Assembly: GCF_003144115.1 (NCBI RefSeq) | Contig: NW_020312025.1 | Span: forward strand, 97,125-161,124 | DNA from: Tilletiopsis washingtonensis | Taxonomy: Eukaryota; Basidiomycota; Exobasidiomycetes; Entylomatales | Reading direction: 5' to 3' | Length of the DNA stretch: 64,000 nucleotides | In this document: one piece after another, positions 14,078 to 24,507 of the stretch | How positions within the stretch are numbered: position 1 is the first letter of the stretch | How the letters are laid out: each line of letters starts with the position of its first letter | Notes under the pieces: model-generated | What the model saw: only the letters and a program-made list of their open reading frames with translations | Told to the model about the DNA's origin: nothing | The model's database searches: none | Position numbers and translations under genes: made by a program

Positions 14078-14944
14078 TCACCACTCGTAGCCAAAGAAGC
14101 CCGCTGTGTAGCCATTAGCGTCCGTGTCATCGGAGCCCCCGTCGGGGTGAATCCAAGCCTCATACTTTCCATCCGCCACCACCTTTTCATGCTCCAAGCC
14201 CACCAGCTTGAAGCGGAAATCTTGCTGAGATCCTGCGTCAGCGTCATCTTCAGTGCAGCTGCGAAGTGCTGCGCACATATGTTTCGAGAGCGCTCTAGAC
14301 CGTACTGAGTGAGCTCTGGCTCGATGACACGCTCCGGGCGACACACCTTGTTAGCGTGCTTGGCGAAGAAGGAGAAGCATTTCCTGGGGCGTGTCAGTTG
14401 CGAGCACGTAACATGGGAGACTAGATGCCTGCCCACCAGAACTGCTCGACCGTGATCGGCTCGTCGCCTTCGCTGCGAATGACCATTGTAGAGTGCACAC
14501 GGCGACGCTGCACTTTGCTCGTGTTCGTCGTGCGGATTGCAGCTAGGTACTGCGATTTGAGATGAGAGGTAAGCGCCAGGTCAAGCACAGAAGCACGCGG
14601 CGCACTAGAACGTCCTCAATTGTCATTTGAGCGACCCTGCAGGCGTCCGAGTCAGTTGAGTCTTCGCAAGGGAGCAGAACAACACTCACGGGGGATCGGT
14701 GGCATTCTCTTTTGAGGCCGCCAGGCAATGCAGACGCTGCCTTCCCTGCTCTACGCTTGCGTCCTTGTCGTCGTCGTCGCAGCGAGACACGCCGATGCCC
14801 TCATATTCACGATCGAAGCTTCCGTCAGAGCAAGCGCGGCTGAGCCCTTACCTTCATGATCCGGAGGACAAGAGTGTCGCAGTACAGGAGAACCTCGGTG
14901 AGGAGCTCAACAGGGAGCGACAGCAGCGAAGTTGGCGCCGACAT
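14078..14944 (-). pseudogene. F-box-like family member C, internally deleted
   Basis: The 5' part encodes an intact F-box start (LLSLPVELLTEVLLYC) ending in a GTAAGG donor at about 14850. Only some 33 bases later the sequence is already in the second half of what is exon 2 in the relatives (CLAASKENATDPP). The blocks equivalent to CKTF, MFRTxxVD and KLHPLI are missing. The remaining intron is too short for normal splicing and reading through meets a stop, so a deletion seems to have joined intron 1 to mid-exon 2. Downstream exons still look sound: VAQMTIED, DEPITVEQFW, KCFSFFAKHANK, PERVIEPELTQY and a final exon ending YTAGFFGYEW. A recent pseudogene is most likely; a shortened but expressed protein is possible. 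Confidence 0.6.
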
Positions 14945-15781
14945 GGCGAGGAAAGGACGAGGTGTCGAAGCACGGCGCTGCTGATGACAAGCAACGTGAG
15001 CACGACAGCTCGTGTAGAGGGGAAATCAACTCACATGTGAGGCGCGAGCAGCAACGACGCTGGCACGTACGCGGACTCGTCGACAAATCGGCGTTGATGG
15101 AGCGTCAAAGGACGTTGACTGCGCAGCGTGAGTTGGAGTACGCGGCGACAAGCAGGCGCGCGTCAACGTACACCACAAGGCTGCAACTGAGCGACGGCGT
15201 GCGACAGAGCGTGTGAGAGGTGCAGTAGACGGGACGGAGGAGCGAATGCGGTCGTCAGATGAGGGTGTGGTGGTCAAGAGCAAGTCCTGCGCCGCCGCAT
15301 GCCTGCACGTCTAGCCGAGCGCGCGCGCCGCGCGAGGTCCCGTGACGCCACCGCACAGCGAATACATCAGCTCAGCCAGCAGCAGTCTCGAGCCTGCAGG
15401 TGCGTCTTGTAGGACGCATGGGCAGCAATGCCCTCCTGATCACGCTCGGTCCACCGTGCTGAAGTGCTGCAGTATTCCCGCCAGCGCAAGGCACGTCCCA
15501 CAGCCCGCCGCTCGACGCGCTCGACGCGCACGACGCTCGCCGACTGAATCGTGCAGTGCAGCGCAAGGGATAGTTGAACTAGGGCGGCCAGGTCTCGCTT
15601 GCTTCAGCGATTGCGGGCGTGATGAGTGGGGGCAAGGCAGCCAGCAAAAGCGTGCAGCTGCTGCCACAGACCTCGTCAGGCTCCAGCGGCCTGGCAAGCG
15701 GCTCACGCCGTGGTCGGGCCCGACGTCAGATATGATGGCTGCTGAATCTCATTGCCGTTGCTGCAACATCTTCTCGATCTG
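14945..15781. other. Spacer between F-box-like genes D and C
   Basis: No gene was recognised. This is the upstream region of gene C and the 3' flank of gene D. Open frames here lack family motifs and credible splice sites. Confidence 0.4.
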
Positions 15782-17168
15782 CTACTCCTCTTCCTCCTCG
15801 ACCATTCCATCCTCCCCTCCGTTCTCCGCTTGCTCGTCCCCTTCGCCTTCCTGTGCGTCAGACTCCGCATCCCCATCTCTTGCAAACCAGCGATCCTCAT
15901 CGCTCTCGCTTCGGAACCAGCAGGCTATGCAGCCACAGTGATCTCTGTGCTTGCAGTAGCCGCACGAACACATCTTGGCGTCGTCGGAATCAGTCAGAGT
16001 CTCATCAAACTCGTCAACGCCAACCTTGCGGATGAGATAGCGGCCGTTTGCTTGCAGCTCAGCAGGAGACGTTGCAATGCTAGTCAGCCTCTTTGCCTCG
16101 CGGATGCGAACGTGAGGTAGGCTCTGTGGAGGTGATATAGTCAGTCAAAGCGTCAGACAGGGTGGCTGAGGGTCACACTGACGTCTGCGGTGCTCACCAG
16201 AACTGCGCAACGCTAATCGGCTTGTTGTCCAGGTTCTTGATCTCAAATTGTGCCCGCCTTGCGCGAGTCGAGATGATCTTGCCGTTCTTCATGACAAGCG
16301 TCTTGGGCACCATGCTGAAGGACTGAACGGCGCCGCAAGTGAGCAAAGAGATGTGCTGGCCGACGCAAGCAGACTGACGCCTTCAACACAACTCTGTGTG
16401 AGCTGGCGTCAGCGCGTAAGTCAGATGACGCAGGCTCTGGCTCACTGTGTCAACAAGCACAAGTTCAGAGACGCTGCAAGGCAACAGAGGTCAGAAAAGG
16501 AGTACAGTGTCAGCATCCGACTCACGGAGGCTCAGTTGCATTTTCATCAGCGGCTGCATGCATGTGAAGCAGTGGCAAGGGCTCGACAGCCTCGCCGCTC
16601 TTCTCCCTCGGCTGCGGGTCACAGCTGTCGCAGAGCTCCTCAAGCCGGGTGCATTCACTGCAGTGAGCTTGTCGAACGCGCATGTTGTGGTAGCGCTCGC
16701 CGAAGATGAACCTCATATTGAGAAGCTCGTGCTTCTGGAGCGGTCCGGTGAGATTGCTGAGCGGCTCGAACATGAAGTAATAGTCATCAATGAAGGTAAA
16801 ACGCTCCATGCTCTTTTGTGTGGCAAGTGTGAGCACACGTCAGTAGTTGTTGAGCAATGCAAGCCGCTCACCGTATTCAGCTCCTTCAGTAGATAACACA
16901 TGGCCGGCGTGCCCTGATGGCGCTGCACTGCACTCTCGAGCGCAGCCATGTCGACCGTCTTGGTGCGAAACAGAAGCTTGTCGAAGGCAGAGCTGTTGAT
17001 GACGGTGTTGAAGGCCCGGCAGGTGCGCTGCGAGCCTGATCAGCACGCACTCCAGCTCTGCTGTGCACTCAGACTCACCCTGAGAACGCGCAGCTGGTGC
17101 CCGTCACCGCACCAGTCCGGCAGTATCTCAATCTGCAGCTCGACGGGAAGCGAGAGGAACGAAGTCAT
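15782..17168 (-). CDS. F-box-like protein, local family member D, with Cys-rich acidic C-terminus
   Basis: Six exons (17079-17168, 16872-17027, 16526-16812, 16446-16473, 16198-16322, 15782-16121) give about 341 aa. Exon 1 is the F-box start FLSLPVELQIEILPDW. Then follow RTCRAFN...FDKLLFRTKTVDMAAL, an aromatic block, a Cys/His cluster (QAHCSECTRLEELCDSC), and the family signature HAAADENATEPP with NKPISVAQF. The last exon is unlike the other members: a second Cys/His cluster CSCGYCKHRDHCGCIAC, possibly metal-binding, and a very acidic tail (EDGMVEEEEE). The acceptor of the last intron must be the second AG of ACAGAG, because using the first would create a stop at the junction. That changes the family Trp to Cys. 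Divergent from BRN1. Confidence 0.6.
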
Positions 17169-17963
17169 ATCGCGCGTTGCGAGAAGGCTGGGCACCGCGG
17201 CAGTGGCACGCTGCGAGGGGCCGAGAGCACTCAGCAGATTGCGGCTACATGACAGATGCATGAACGCGCGCAACGCACCTCGCAGTCGGCAAGAAGGAGG
17301 CCGGCGCCTGCGCTGCTGCTGGCTCGTGCGCGTGTGCAGTAGCGCGACGAGGATGTGTGCGCAAAAGAGCGCAGCGGCAAGGAAGCGGCAGCAGATGGGC
17401 AAACGACAGAGCAGAGAAGGGTGTGGAGGTGGTAAAGCAAGATGGCTGCGCTGCGCCTGACATCATGGCTCGATGGCGGCGCCGGCACGCCTCCTGTGCC
17501 GGCCGAAGGAGGCAATTGTGCTCGACATGAACCCGTCGCGGCGCAGCACTGGGAACGCCACGGCCGGCCTGCCTCTTTAGTTTGGCCGCCGCGGCGGGCC
17601 ACGGACACCGGCGCGTCGGGCGCTGTGCACATGGCCCCTGTCACGACGCAGGCAGCCAAAAGCTGACGCTGTCGCTTGAGCTTGCTGCAGCTCTGTGGCA
17701 ACGAGCATCGAGGTGCAGATGCGCAAATTAATGCTTGCGGCTGATCGATGCGCTCAGACTGATGCTGGCTCAAGCGTGGGTGCGGCGCGTAGAGGGGCAG
17801 GGAGGCACGCCGCGCGTCTTGCGCGACGCAGGCAAAACACCAACACCGCGGCGGCGACGCGTGCCCGAATGCCGCCGCGCCGCCTCGCTGCTGCTCAGCC
17901 TGCCGCACCTCTCTCACACCTCCTCCTCACCGCTGCTCCATCTCACCCGGCGCACGCGCCCTC
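17169..17963. other. Intergenic, divergent promoters of F-box-like gene D and BRN1
   Basis: No gene was seen. The part next to the BRN1 start is pyrimidine-rich on the plus strand, consistent with a leader region. No MCB-like hexamer or TATA box stood out. Confidence 0.4.
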
Positions 17964-20900
17964 ATGCCCACCGCCTCGTCTGCGCGCCGGCGATCCTCCG
18001 GCCTCGGGCACAGCGACTTTGACTCGCCCGACGTGCTCGCACGCCCACGCCGCAGCGACGCCGGTGCTCTCGCCACGCCCACGCCTGCCTCGTCGCGCCA
18101 GCCGCTGCGCAGCACAGCGCCCAACGGCGGCCCGCCAGCTGCGCCTGTGCGCGCCGCAGACGCCCGCAAGCGTGCCGCCATGCCGGCGCCGCGCAAGAGC
18201 GCAGCACGGAAGAGCGAAGATGCAGCGCCGCCACGTCGGGCTGCCGCTGGTGCCGCACGACGCGTCGTAGACTCGGACTCGGACGACGAGCTGGCGGGGG
18301 GCGATGATGCGTACGGCGAGGAGGACGAGGGCGACACGACGATACAGAGTGCGCCGCGCCGCAAGGCCGCAGCTGCACCCACGCCAGTCGAGACGAGCAG
18401 CCGCACGCAGATGGTGCCGCTGCAGACCAAGCCGCGTCTGCCCGGCGGCGGCGTGTCGGCGCTGGCACGCTCGCGCATGGCGTCGTCCGGCGCCGGCACG
18501 GCTGGCTTCGCACGGCGAGGCGCGCCCTCGTCCTCGGACGCTGCGCCGCATCCCTCTTCCTCGTCGGCCTTCACCGACACTTCGACTCGCTCGCGAGGTG
18601 GTGTCGCCGCACTGGCGCGAGCGAACGGGCCGCGCCGCAGCCTCGGCGCGTCGCTGCATGTGCAGGCCGGCAACGCCAGCGCCAGCCACGAGGCGCAGGC
18701 CAAGGAGGTGCAGAAGCTCAACGTCGACTCGACGAGCTTCGAGGAGTGGATGAAGATGGCGACGGACAATGTGAGTGCGCTGCTGCGAAGCACCTCTCCA
18801 GTTGCTGACACGCGCCGCAGAAAATCAACGCGAGCAACACGTGGAACTTTGCGCTGATCGACTACTTCCACGACATGTCGCTGCTGCGCTCCGAGTCGGG
18901 AGACGGCAGCATCAACTTCCAGAAGGCGTCGTGCACGCTCGACGGCTGCATCAAGGTGTGGACGTCGCGCGTGGACAGTGTCGTCGTCGAGACGGGCAAG
19001 CTGCTCTCAGGCCTGCAGGACGACTTGGACTTGCGCACCTCGAAGAAGGGCAAGGAGGCCGAGGACGAAGAGGACGGCGAGGAGGACGAGGAGGGCAACA
19101 CCAAGTCCAAGAAGCGCAAGGGCAAGGCGCGCGAGGCGACGCTGGCCAAGAACTTCTCGCAGCTGGCGATCAAGAAGCTCGACGTCGAGTTCTCCGTCGA
19201 CCCGCTCTTCAAGAAGACGTCGGCCGACTTTGACGAGGGCGGCGCCGGCGGGCTGCTGATGAACCACCTCGGCGTGGACGGCAAGGCGCGCATCGTGTTT
19301 GACGCCTCCGACGTGGCCGGCGTGGCAGACGAGGGCGACGAGCAGGATGCGCTGCCGGCCGACGGCGACGCGGACCGCGAGGCCACGCCGCTGGCAAGCG
19401 CGCAGCAGGACCACGAGATGGTGGACCTGACGAAGCTGCGCGTCACGCTCTTCGGGCACGACGAGGCGGCCTTCAGTGGCAGCGAGAACGCGCTCAGCGC
19501 ACTCCTGTCGCAGCGCACCATCTGTCCCACGTTCGCCTCCTTCCGCTTCGCGCCCGACGACACGACGCCCTTCTCTGCGCTGGGCTTCGAGCATGCGCCG
19601 GGCAACGACGGCTACTCGGACCCGGCGTATGACGACTCGATGGGCGGCATGCCGGCGTTCGACGACATGCCGGAGGGCGACGAGGGCGAGGACTTCTTTG
19701 GCGCAGGCAACGACTACGCTGGCGGCGACGACGGCGACGACATCTTTGCGGCGCCGCTCGATGTGCGGCAGGGCTCGCACGATGCCGACGACGATGACGA
19801 GCTTGCGGCGATTGCACACGACCAGCCGCGAGGCTCGGCTGCGGCGCCCTCGCAGCGAGACCTCGCACTCGCATTCGTGGGTGTTGGCGCCGCGCAGGAC
19901 GAAGAGGCCGAGGGCGGCGCAGATGGCATGTTCGACTACTTCGACCAGCACCTTGTGAAGAACTGGGCGGGCCCGGAGCACTGGAAGATGCGCAAGGGCG
20001 TCGGCGCCATGCCGGGAGCCAAGGGTGAGTGCTTGCGGGCGGGCCTCGAGGCTGACATCGCTGACACATCCACAGGAGCGGACGCAGACGGGCCAAGCGG
20101 CTCTTCCGCGCCCAAGGCCGCGCCTCGGAAGAGCAAGGAGGCCTTCGTGATCGACTTTACCACTCCAGCCGGCGCCATGTCGAGCGCGGAGCTCTTTGCG
20201 CCGGCCAAGGGCGGCGTGGGCATCATGCTGCCGCGCAACAAGGGCGCCGCGGACCTGCATCTGCTGCCCGAGGACCGCCACTTTTCGAGCCGAGAGCTGC
20301 TGCGGCTGGCGATCAAGCCGCGTGCTGTGGTGAGTGCCGTCTGCGGTGGGACATCGCCCCTTGCGAGTGCTGACAGTGTGGTTCGTCTACAGCTGAACTT
20401 GAGGCGAAGAGGCGCACGGGTGGCGCAGACCAACGACGTCGACATGGCGCATCCTGCCGACGTCGACGAGGAGTTCTGGGCGCAGGCGGCCGCCGAGCGG
20501 GAACAGGGCGTGGGCGGCGCGTACGACGGTGAGTGCTCGAGCTGGGATGGGCACCACAGGCCAGTGCTGATCGCTCACACCCCTGCAGAGCACGAAGCGC
20601 AGCCCTTCAACACCGAATTCTTCCACGACGCCGACGACGACGGCGCGTTCGACATGCTCGAGGACGGCGGGCCGAGCGGCTTTGGCGACGAGGGCGAGGA
20701 GGAGGAGCTGCCGACGCAGGCCATCCGCCGTATCCGCCCCGAGTACGTCAACTACGCCAAGCGCGCCAAGCGTGTCGATGTCAAGCGCCTCAAGGACTCG
20801 ATCTGGAAGGAGCTGGCGATTGACGTCGATGCGCTGAGTGACGAAGAGGACGACGAGGTGAGCGTGACTGGTGTGTCTGCTGCTCTCCCGTTGCTGACGC

Positions 20901-21331
20901 CTTTGCAGCCATCAACACCCGGCCGCACCAAGCCAGAGCCCGGCAGCTCCGGGCCGCGCACCTTCTCGGCGGTCATCAGCGGCCTGAAGAAGTCGTACGC
21001 CAAGGAGAAGCTCGACGAGATCAGCACGTCGTACTGCTTCATCTGTCTGCTGCATCTGGCCAACGAGGAAGGGCTGGACATTCGCATCGACGACGCCGCT
21101 CCCTCGTCCTCGCAGAAGCGCGTGGCGAAGAACGAGGCGCCACTGGACAAGGAGCTGGGCGAGGAGAACATGGAGGGCATTTTCCGCCGTCTGGCCGCCA
21201 GCGCTGCGCAAGGCGTCCTCGACGACGAAGACGCAGGCGGCGAGGAGGGCGATGGCGACGGTGGTCTACGTGTTGGACGCCTCGAGAATCTCGTCATCGT
21301 CAACGACCGCAACGCCGGACGTGGCGCCTAG
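17964..21331 (+). CDS. BRN1: Condensin complex subunit 2 (kleisin, Barren/CAP-H)
   Basis: Kleisin subunit of condensin, which links the Smc2-Smc4 heads and recruits the HEAT-repeat subunits in mitotic chromosome compaction. Exons 17964-18770, 18821-20024, 20076-20329, 20393-20528, 20589-20857 and 20909-21331 give about 1030 aa, longer than the roughly 750 aa of yeast Brn1. The extra length is an N-terminal Ser/Ala/Arg-rich, presumably disordered region of some 230 residues. The conserved N-domain follows (NKINASNTWNFALIDYFHDM, NFQKASCTLDGCIKVWTSRVDSV). The acidic middle includes a Lys-rich patch KSKKRKGKAREATLAKN. Then come CPTFASFRF, the FDYFDQHLVKNWAGPEHWK block, and the C-terminal winged-helix region (SYCFICLLHLANEEGL...NLVIVND). 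Gene symbol by family; the fission-yeast name is cnd2. Confidence 0.93.
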
Positions 21332-22157
21332 CCTTGCTTCTCCCTTCTCTCTGCCTCTCTGCTCGCTCGTGCCACGTCACTCGGAATGCGTTCCTCTCTC
21401 CCGGAGCTATACCTCACTCTTCCCTTCCCTTTCGCCGCTGCCGCGCTGTGTGCCTGCCGCTCTCCTCACCCCGCTCCATCTTGCCTGTACGATCCTGAGC
21501 CTCGGCTATGTAATCCGCACGATCTGAGTCTGCTGCTCGTCGAGTGCGCTCCCATCGCAAGCGCCGTAGAGCAGTCAAGCGTGTGCAAATGTCGAGGCGG
21601 CCGCACGAGCGCGAAAGGGGCGCGCAAAAAAGAGACGACAGGGGGTGTCCCGCGACGCGTGCACGGCCCTCTGCGCAGCGTCAGCAAGCCAAGCCGAGGC
21701 TCGCCCGACGCTCGCGCCTTGCCTTACGACGTCCACCCTCTCCCACCCTCCATCTGGTCGGCGCTTTACCCACCCGCTGTCCTCCTTTTCCTCCTCACCC
21801 TCGTCTCCGACTGCGCGTCGCACGACCCTTGCTCGCGTGCAGACGATCGCACAGCATCGCATCGGTGCGCCAATGCTCGTCCCGCTGCGGCACGCCGTCC
21901 ACTGACGCCAGCGTTACACACACAACCCTTTCTCCCTGCGAAGCTCTGTGTGCGTCCTGCGTGCGCTCTCGAGAAGAAAGTCTCGATCGCCGGTGAGTCC
22001 GTCGGCGCCAGATCAGCTGCGGCTCGTCACCAACCTGCTAACGACGCTTCGCTTGCACGTCCTTTTCGCTTCGCTCGTCGAGCACTCTCTAGGCCGTCTT
22101 AAGGTCGACTAAGTCTCGCTACTCGTCAGCAGCAGCAGCATTCCCCCAGGCTTCGTC
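21332..22157. other. Intergenic between BRN1 and F-box-like gene E
   Basis: No gene was seen. This is the BRN1 3' flank, C/T-rich at about 21340-21480, followed by the presumed promoter of gene E. Open frames in it are short and lack motifs. Confidence 0.4.
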
Positions 22158-23347
22158 ATGTTTCCGCTTCTCGAGCTGCCGGTCGAGCTGCAGATCGAGG
22201 TCCTGCGCTACTTCAACACGCTCGAGCTGCGAGCGATGAAGGTGAGCCGTTGCCGCAGCAAGGTAGCTGGTCATCACTCATTCATGATTCGTTGTTGCTC
22301 AGGGCACTTGTCGCACCATGAAGAACCACGTCGACAACAATTCAGTGTTCGACGGCGTGATGTTCCGCACCAAGAAAGTCGACATGGCTGCTCTGATTCA
22401 CCGTACCCTATGCGAAGAAAAGGGGCGTGCTGACTGGACTAGCTATTGCGCTGATTCCAATCGCAAACGCCGAGGGGAAGTGCCGCTACGTGACTGGGTA
22501 CGTTTTAGACAAGGGAGACCGATGCTCGTCAATTCGCTGACAATGCTGTACGAGCAGAGCGACATGGAGGCCTGCAGTTTCATGAATCCTCTGGAGCCCC
22601 TGGACATCAAGAAGCACCCGCTGATTGGGGTCTACTGCACGTACGGAGAAAGCTTTCAAAAGATTCGCGCCTACTCTGGCGAAGACCATGAGATGTGCTG
22701 CGAGAAACGCACGCACTCGAGATGCGCCCGCGACCCGGACGACATGCCGTTGCTTCATCTCCTGACTGCGTGGCGCGAGAATGCGACGGATCCACCGTGA
22801 GTCTCGTTCTCAGCCATCAGCTTCCTCCTCCCCAGCCTATGATCGCCCACACAGAGTCTCAGCGCTGCGTTACTACGATGCCGCGAGTTTCCTCTTCGTG
22901 CCACGTTCAGACCCAGCTGACCAGCTGTAGCAGTACTACCACACCCACCCCAACATTCTGCAAGTCTCGAACAAGAAGATCATCAAGAAGCATGACAGGT
23001 TCGACGAGGGCTACATGGAGATCGTCAACGAGGACGACACACCTGTCACAGTCGCGCAGTATTGGTTGGTATGCCGCGCGTGCCGCGTGTGCTGCTGCAT
23101 CACACTGCTGATCGAAGCTGTCCAGGCAGCACTTCTGCCACTATGCGAGGTTGGTCATGGAGGAGAATGGGCCGCGGGCTGTGAGTCTCTGGTAGATCGG
23201 CTTTAGTTTATGCTAATCTTTGTTGCTCAGCCAGCACGTCGAGATGGCTCGATGTGGGCCGATGCCTGGTTCGTCGCCGAGGGACGCTGCGAGTTCCGCA
23301 ACGACTTCCACGAATTTACGCCTTCCGACAGTGAAGAAGACGACTGA
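22158..23347 (+). CDS. F-box-like protein, local family member E
   Basis: Fifth family copy, on the opposite strand and separated from A-D by BRN1. Exon 1 (22158 to about 22241) is the F-box start LLELPVELQIEVLRYF. Exon 2 holds GTCRTMKNHVD...FDGVMFRTKKVDMAAL, a longer insert than in A, KKHPLIGVYCTYGESFQKIRAYSG, and the signature MPLLHLL...ENATDPP. Later exons carry NKKIIKKHDRFDEGYMEIVNEDD with TPVTVAQYW, then QHFCHYARLVMEENGPRA, and a last exon with GSMWADAWFVAEGRC and an acidic end. The join between about 22880 and 22965 is unclear: every acceptor that keeps frame needs either a very short intron or a weak GTTTCC donor. A splice defect or decay in this copy cannot be excluded. Role unknown. 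Confidence 0.6.
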
Positions 23348-24507
23348 GAGCATCTCGATGCCGCACGATCATCCGGCGAACGCACTCTCCAGCGGCATGC
23401 ACGCTCGTCTCGCAATCAAACAAAAACACACATCCAAGCTGTACCGCCTCCGCAGATTCAACCCGTTCATGACGCTGCGAACTTGCAGAGACGCCGGCTG
23501 GGCGCTGGACCGAGAGTGCGAGCTGTCCGCTCGCTGTCCTGCCATGATCAGCAAGCTAGAAATGCTCTGCTCTGCTATGCTGACGAGGAGACGTCCTCAG
23601 CTTGGAGGGAGACAGATTCGAAAAGGCCTCGATCTTCTCTGTGCAGGAACTCACGAAGAGCATACCGCAGCTGACCGCCGTCAGGGCCTTGCACAGCTTC
23701 AGGCGGCCGTGAGCGCGGCCCGAGCTTCTGCCATCGATGCCTTTGGTGTTCGCGCGGCTCGAAGCGCAGCTCAGCAGCTCATACGGTCTATGTACAGCCT
23801 CGCACACTGAAGCTTTTACTGGAGACTGCACCGACTGGAAGCGACGCACGCCTGTCCGACGACGATCCGCAGCGTCTCTATAGGGCAACGTGGACGCAGA
23901 AGCGAGGCGCGCTCATCTGTCCTTTGCTGAGTGACGTTGCTGCGTGATGCAAAGCTGAGTTGCGACACCGCTGTCGCAGCTGCGGGTGTTGATGTCGAGG
24001 TCGAGACGCAGCGGCGGCTGCAGCGTGCAACTCGCTGTGGCGCATCGGCGCTTGGCGCGCGCACGCAAGGCAGCTCTTGGCGCGTCGGGCTCGAGCGTCG
24101 TACCCGCTCTCTCTCGTGCTGCTTTCTCTTTGCTTGCTGGGGGTCGAACGAAAGCTCGCTCGAGCTCCACACCGGCTGGCACAGGCATGTGCCTCGGAGT
24201 CGGCAGGGTGTCGGCGAGCGGCTATGCGTGCCGCGGGAAAGCGGGGTCTCGAGCGGCGCGGCATGCGCGTGGCAGCGCAAGGCGAGGGCCAAGGGGCATG
24301 CCGGACGCCGCGGCGGACGTGGCAGTGCCGGCGCGCCGAGGCGCGCGCAGGCAGGAGAGCAGAGGATGGCCGGGCCGCGCCGCGCACGGGCGGTGCCGAG
24401 GAGCAACACCGCCTCGACAGGCCCAGATCCAGAAGATGCCGACCCCACTTCCCTCTCCTCCTCACCACCACTCTCGCGCACCAGCCTGCCGAGGCATCAC
24501 TACGACC
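23348..24507. other. Intergenic between F-box-like gene E and the guanylyltransferase gene
   Basis: No gene was recognised. Several overlapping open frames exist on both strands, but without known motifs or coherent introns. The last few hundred bases, GC-rich and then C/T-rich, are the probable promoter and leader of the guanylyltransferase gene. Confidence 0.4.

Noticed and set aside
23348-24507. A sixth F-box family fragment downstream of member E
   Set aside because: Open frames were checked for the LPVELQIEIL, RTxxVD and NAT[DE]PP blocks and none was found.
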